6,289 nucleotides of DNA from an uncultured Clostridia bacterium (GTDB taxonomy: Bacteria; Bacillota; Clostridia; Christensenellales; Aristaeellaceae), in assembly GCA_946615495.1 (NCBI GenBank), contig CAMOHY010000135.1, positions 1 through 6,289 of the forward strand, read 5' to 3'. Shown piece by piece: positions 5,130 to 6,289 of the stretch. The stretch's first letter is position 1, and every line of letters begins with the position of its first letter. The position numbers were made by a program, and so were the translations under genes. Under the pieces are notes generated by a model, which had not been told where the DNA came from, made no database searches, and worked only from the letters and a program-made list of their open reading frames with translations.

Positions 5130-5134
5130 GTTTC

Positions 5135-5185
5135 AAAAGAAAAAACGCATAAAAGCAACCCTTCCGGAAAGCTGTCATGCGTTTT
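5135..5185 (-). terminator. Rho-independent terminator after the coiled-coil gene
   Basis: A 9-bp inverted repeat, AAAACGCAT (minus strand 5177-5185) with ATGCGTTTT (5142-5150), encloses a 26-nt loop. The loop can itself pair through AGC/GCT and a CTTTCCGGAAGG element. The stem runs into a T-rich tract, TTTTTTCTTTT (5135-5145). It begins about 30 nt after the TAA of the coiled-coil gene and closes the prs-like/coiled-coil transcript. The symmetrical arms also give a four-T run on the other strand, but no plus-strand gene needs it. Confidence 0.8.
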
Positions 5186-5215
5186 GCGTGCGGGAAATGG
5201 GAAAATGCCAAGCCT

Positions 5216-5683
5216 TTATTTGAATAAATTGATGATGGTAACGATGATCCAAGCGCCGGCCCCGATGGCCACCAGCCAGGTGGCCTGGCGCAGGGCCGCG
5301 GTGACGCCTTTTTTGTCCTTTTCCTTCGCGTTTTTATCCGAGGCTTGCTTTTCGGCCTTGTCCAGACGGCTTTTCAGAGACGCGATTTCCCTTTTCATTT
5401 CGTCCATGGCAACATCCGCGTCGTGAAGCCCGTCCAAAAGCCGCTGCTCCAGCTCGGTCTGCTGGGCGGAGAGCCGTTCGTTTTCCTGGGCCAGGCGCTG
5501 CTGGTCCTCGCTCAGCCCTTCGGCCACCAGCGTCATTTCGGAAGTAAAATCCTCCACCATCTGGCCCATATCCTTTCCCTTCAGGGGAGAAAGCACGCCG
5601 TTCATAAAATCCTTGGCGGACTGCACGATGGTTTTCGGGCCATTGGGTTCAGGAATCATGCCTGTTTCATCCTGCTTGTTCAT
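5216..5683 (-). CDS. Coiled-coil protein with single C-terminal membrane anchor, unknown function
   Basis: A 155-aa protein of unknown family. Residues 1-56 are mixed polar with short amphipathic helices. Residues 57-124 are Glu/Gln/Lys/Arg/Leu-rich with heptad-like spacing (LSEDQQRLAQENERLSAQQ, then EMKREIASLKSRLDKAEKQ), which indicates a coiled coil and probable oligomerisation. Residues 125-134 are basic, and 135-154 (TWLVAIGAGAWIIVTIINLF) are one clear membrane span ending with a single Lys. It is a tail-anchored layout with the coiled coil in the cytoplasm. The ATG at 5683 lies 3 nt after the stop of the prs-like gene. The nearest purine-rich site is too far upstream, so translation is probably coupled to that gene. 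An internal ATG (codon 27) has AAGGA 4 nt upstream and is an alternative start. Confidence 0.75.
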   Translation of the reverse strand: MNKQDETGMIPEPNGPKTIVQSAKDFMNGVLSPLKGKDMGQMVEDFTSEMTLVAEGLSEDQQRLAQENERLSAQQTELEQRLLDGLHDADVAMDEMKREIASLKSRLDKAEKQASDKNAKEKDKKGVTAALRQATWLVAIGAGAWIIVTIINLFK

Positions 5684-5686
5684 TGC

Positions 5687-6289
5687 TTATACCAGGCGGA
5701 TTCCTTCCGCCGCCTGCTCGGATTGATAGCGTTCCAGCAGCTTTTTGATGCGGTTATAGGGATTGAGCAGCGTGGACAGGGTGCGGTCATGGTTCAGGGT
5801 GGCGATAATATAGGAAATGTATTTGCTCAGGTCCGCTTCCACGAACCAGGGGGCGGACTCCACTTCGGGGCGGCGGTAGGTCAGGTTGGTGGCGATAACC
5901 TTGGTAAGCAGCCCTTCGTTGTAGGCTTTATTGAATTCCTCAATGCCGCTGGTAAAGAAGGCGAAGGTGCACACGGCGAAGATGCGGTTGGCCCGGCGCT
6001 TTTTCAGCTCCTGGCACAAATCCAGCATGGAATCGCCGGAAGCGATCATATCATCTACCACGATCACATCCTTGCCTTCCACGGAAGCGCCCAGGTATTC
6101 ATGGGCCACGATGGGGTTGCGGCCGTTGACGACGGTGGTATAGTCGCGCCGCTTATAGAACATGCCCAGGTCCAGCCCCAGCACGGAGGAATAGAAGATG
6201 TTGCGCTGCATGGCGCCTTCGTCGGGGGAAACCACCATCATGTTTTCCTTATCGATGGCCAGGCCCTTTTCCGTGCGGCACAGGGCCTT
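5687..6289 (-). CDS. prs: Ribose-phosphate pyrophosphokinase family protein, C-terminal part (runs off right edge)
   Basis: The last 200 residues are present; the frame is open to base 6289. PRPP synthetases make 5-phosphoribosyl diphosphate from ribose 5-phosphate and ATP, for nucleotide, His and Trp synthesis in the cytoplasm. Visible landmarks, numbered from the edge, are: MVVSPDEGAMQRN (18-30), equivalent to 'vvvsPDvGgv.RA'; the flexible-loop KRR (MFYKRRDY, 43-50); and the PRPP/ribose-phosphate loop DVIVVDDMIASGDS (74-87). The loop differs from the usual VDDM-I-D-T-G/A-G-T, having ASGDS. The C-terminal extension (about 150-200), with 'LLNPYNRIKKLLERYQ', is not part of classical ~315-aa Prs. 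This matches the longer, divergent form found in Clostridia, which may coexist with a standard Prs. Whether it is the main PRPP synthetase is not decided. The coiled-coil gene follows in the same transcript. Confidence 0.82.
   Translation of the reverse strand, partial: KALCRTEKGLAIDKENMMVVSPDEGAMQRNIFYSSVLGLDLGMFYKRRDYTTVVNGRNPIVAHEYLGASVEGKDVIVVDDMIASGDSMLDLCQELKKRRANRIFAVCTFAFFTSGIEEFNKAYNEGLLTKVIATNLTYRRPEVESAPWFVEADLSKYISYIIATLNHDRTLSTLLNPYNRIKKLLERYQSEQAAEGIRLV

Overview
The window is a GC-rich stretch of a bacterial chromosome. It most likely comes from an endospore-forming Bacillota of class Clostridia. The reasons are a complete GerA-type germinant receptor operon, a BofA-family pro-sigmaK processing inhibitor, a consensus-quality forespore (sigma-G) promoter, strong GGAGG-type ribosome binding sites, and a long-form clostridial-type PRPP synthetase homologue. 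Nothing looks like a phage, an IS element, a CRISPR array or an RNA gene. The genus cannot be read from the sequence.

Layout, left to right. (1) At 1-248 on the minus strand is the N-terminal part of a probable F420-0:gamma-glutamyl-ligase-like protein with a near-perfect sigma-A promoter. (2) Divergent from it, at 348-596 on the plus strand, is an 82-aa BofA-like membrane protein. (3) At 603-4398 on the minus strand is the operon gerAA-gerAB-gerAC (membrane subunit A, permease-like subunit B, lipoprotein C). Both internal junctions are 4-nt ATGA overlaps. The operon has a sigma-G promoter at 4428-4457 and ends 6 nt from the convergent bofA stop. (4) At 4466-4511 is a pair of hairpins forming the terminator of the next minus-strand gene. 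(5) At 4510-5010 on the minus strand is an unrecognised 166-aa protein with an Ala/Gly-rich hydrophobic segment. It starts at GTG and has a sigma-A promoter, a 14-bp perfect palindrome at the predicted transcription start, and a cre-like element over the -35. (6) At 5135-5185 is a terminator for the gene pair further right. (7) At 5216-5683 on the minus strand is a coiled-coil protein with one C-terminal membrane segment. It lies 3 nt downstream of (8), the C-terminal 200 residues of a PRPP-synthetase-family protein that runs off the right edge.

How the parts fit together. gerAA-AB-AC would be made in the forespore and inserted in the inner spore membrane to sense small-molecule germinants. 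BofA-type proteins act in the mother-cell side membrane, holding back the SpoIVFB protease that activates sigma-K. The window therefore places a mother-cell sporulation gene and a forespore sporulation gene tail to tail, with vegetative (sigma-A) genes on either side. No wholly new system is evident. The least explained items are the prs-like/coiled-coil membrane pair and the palindrome-controlled 166-aa gene.
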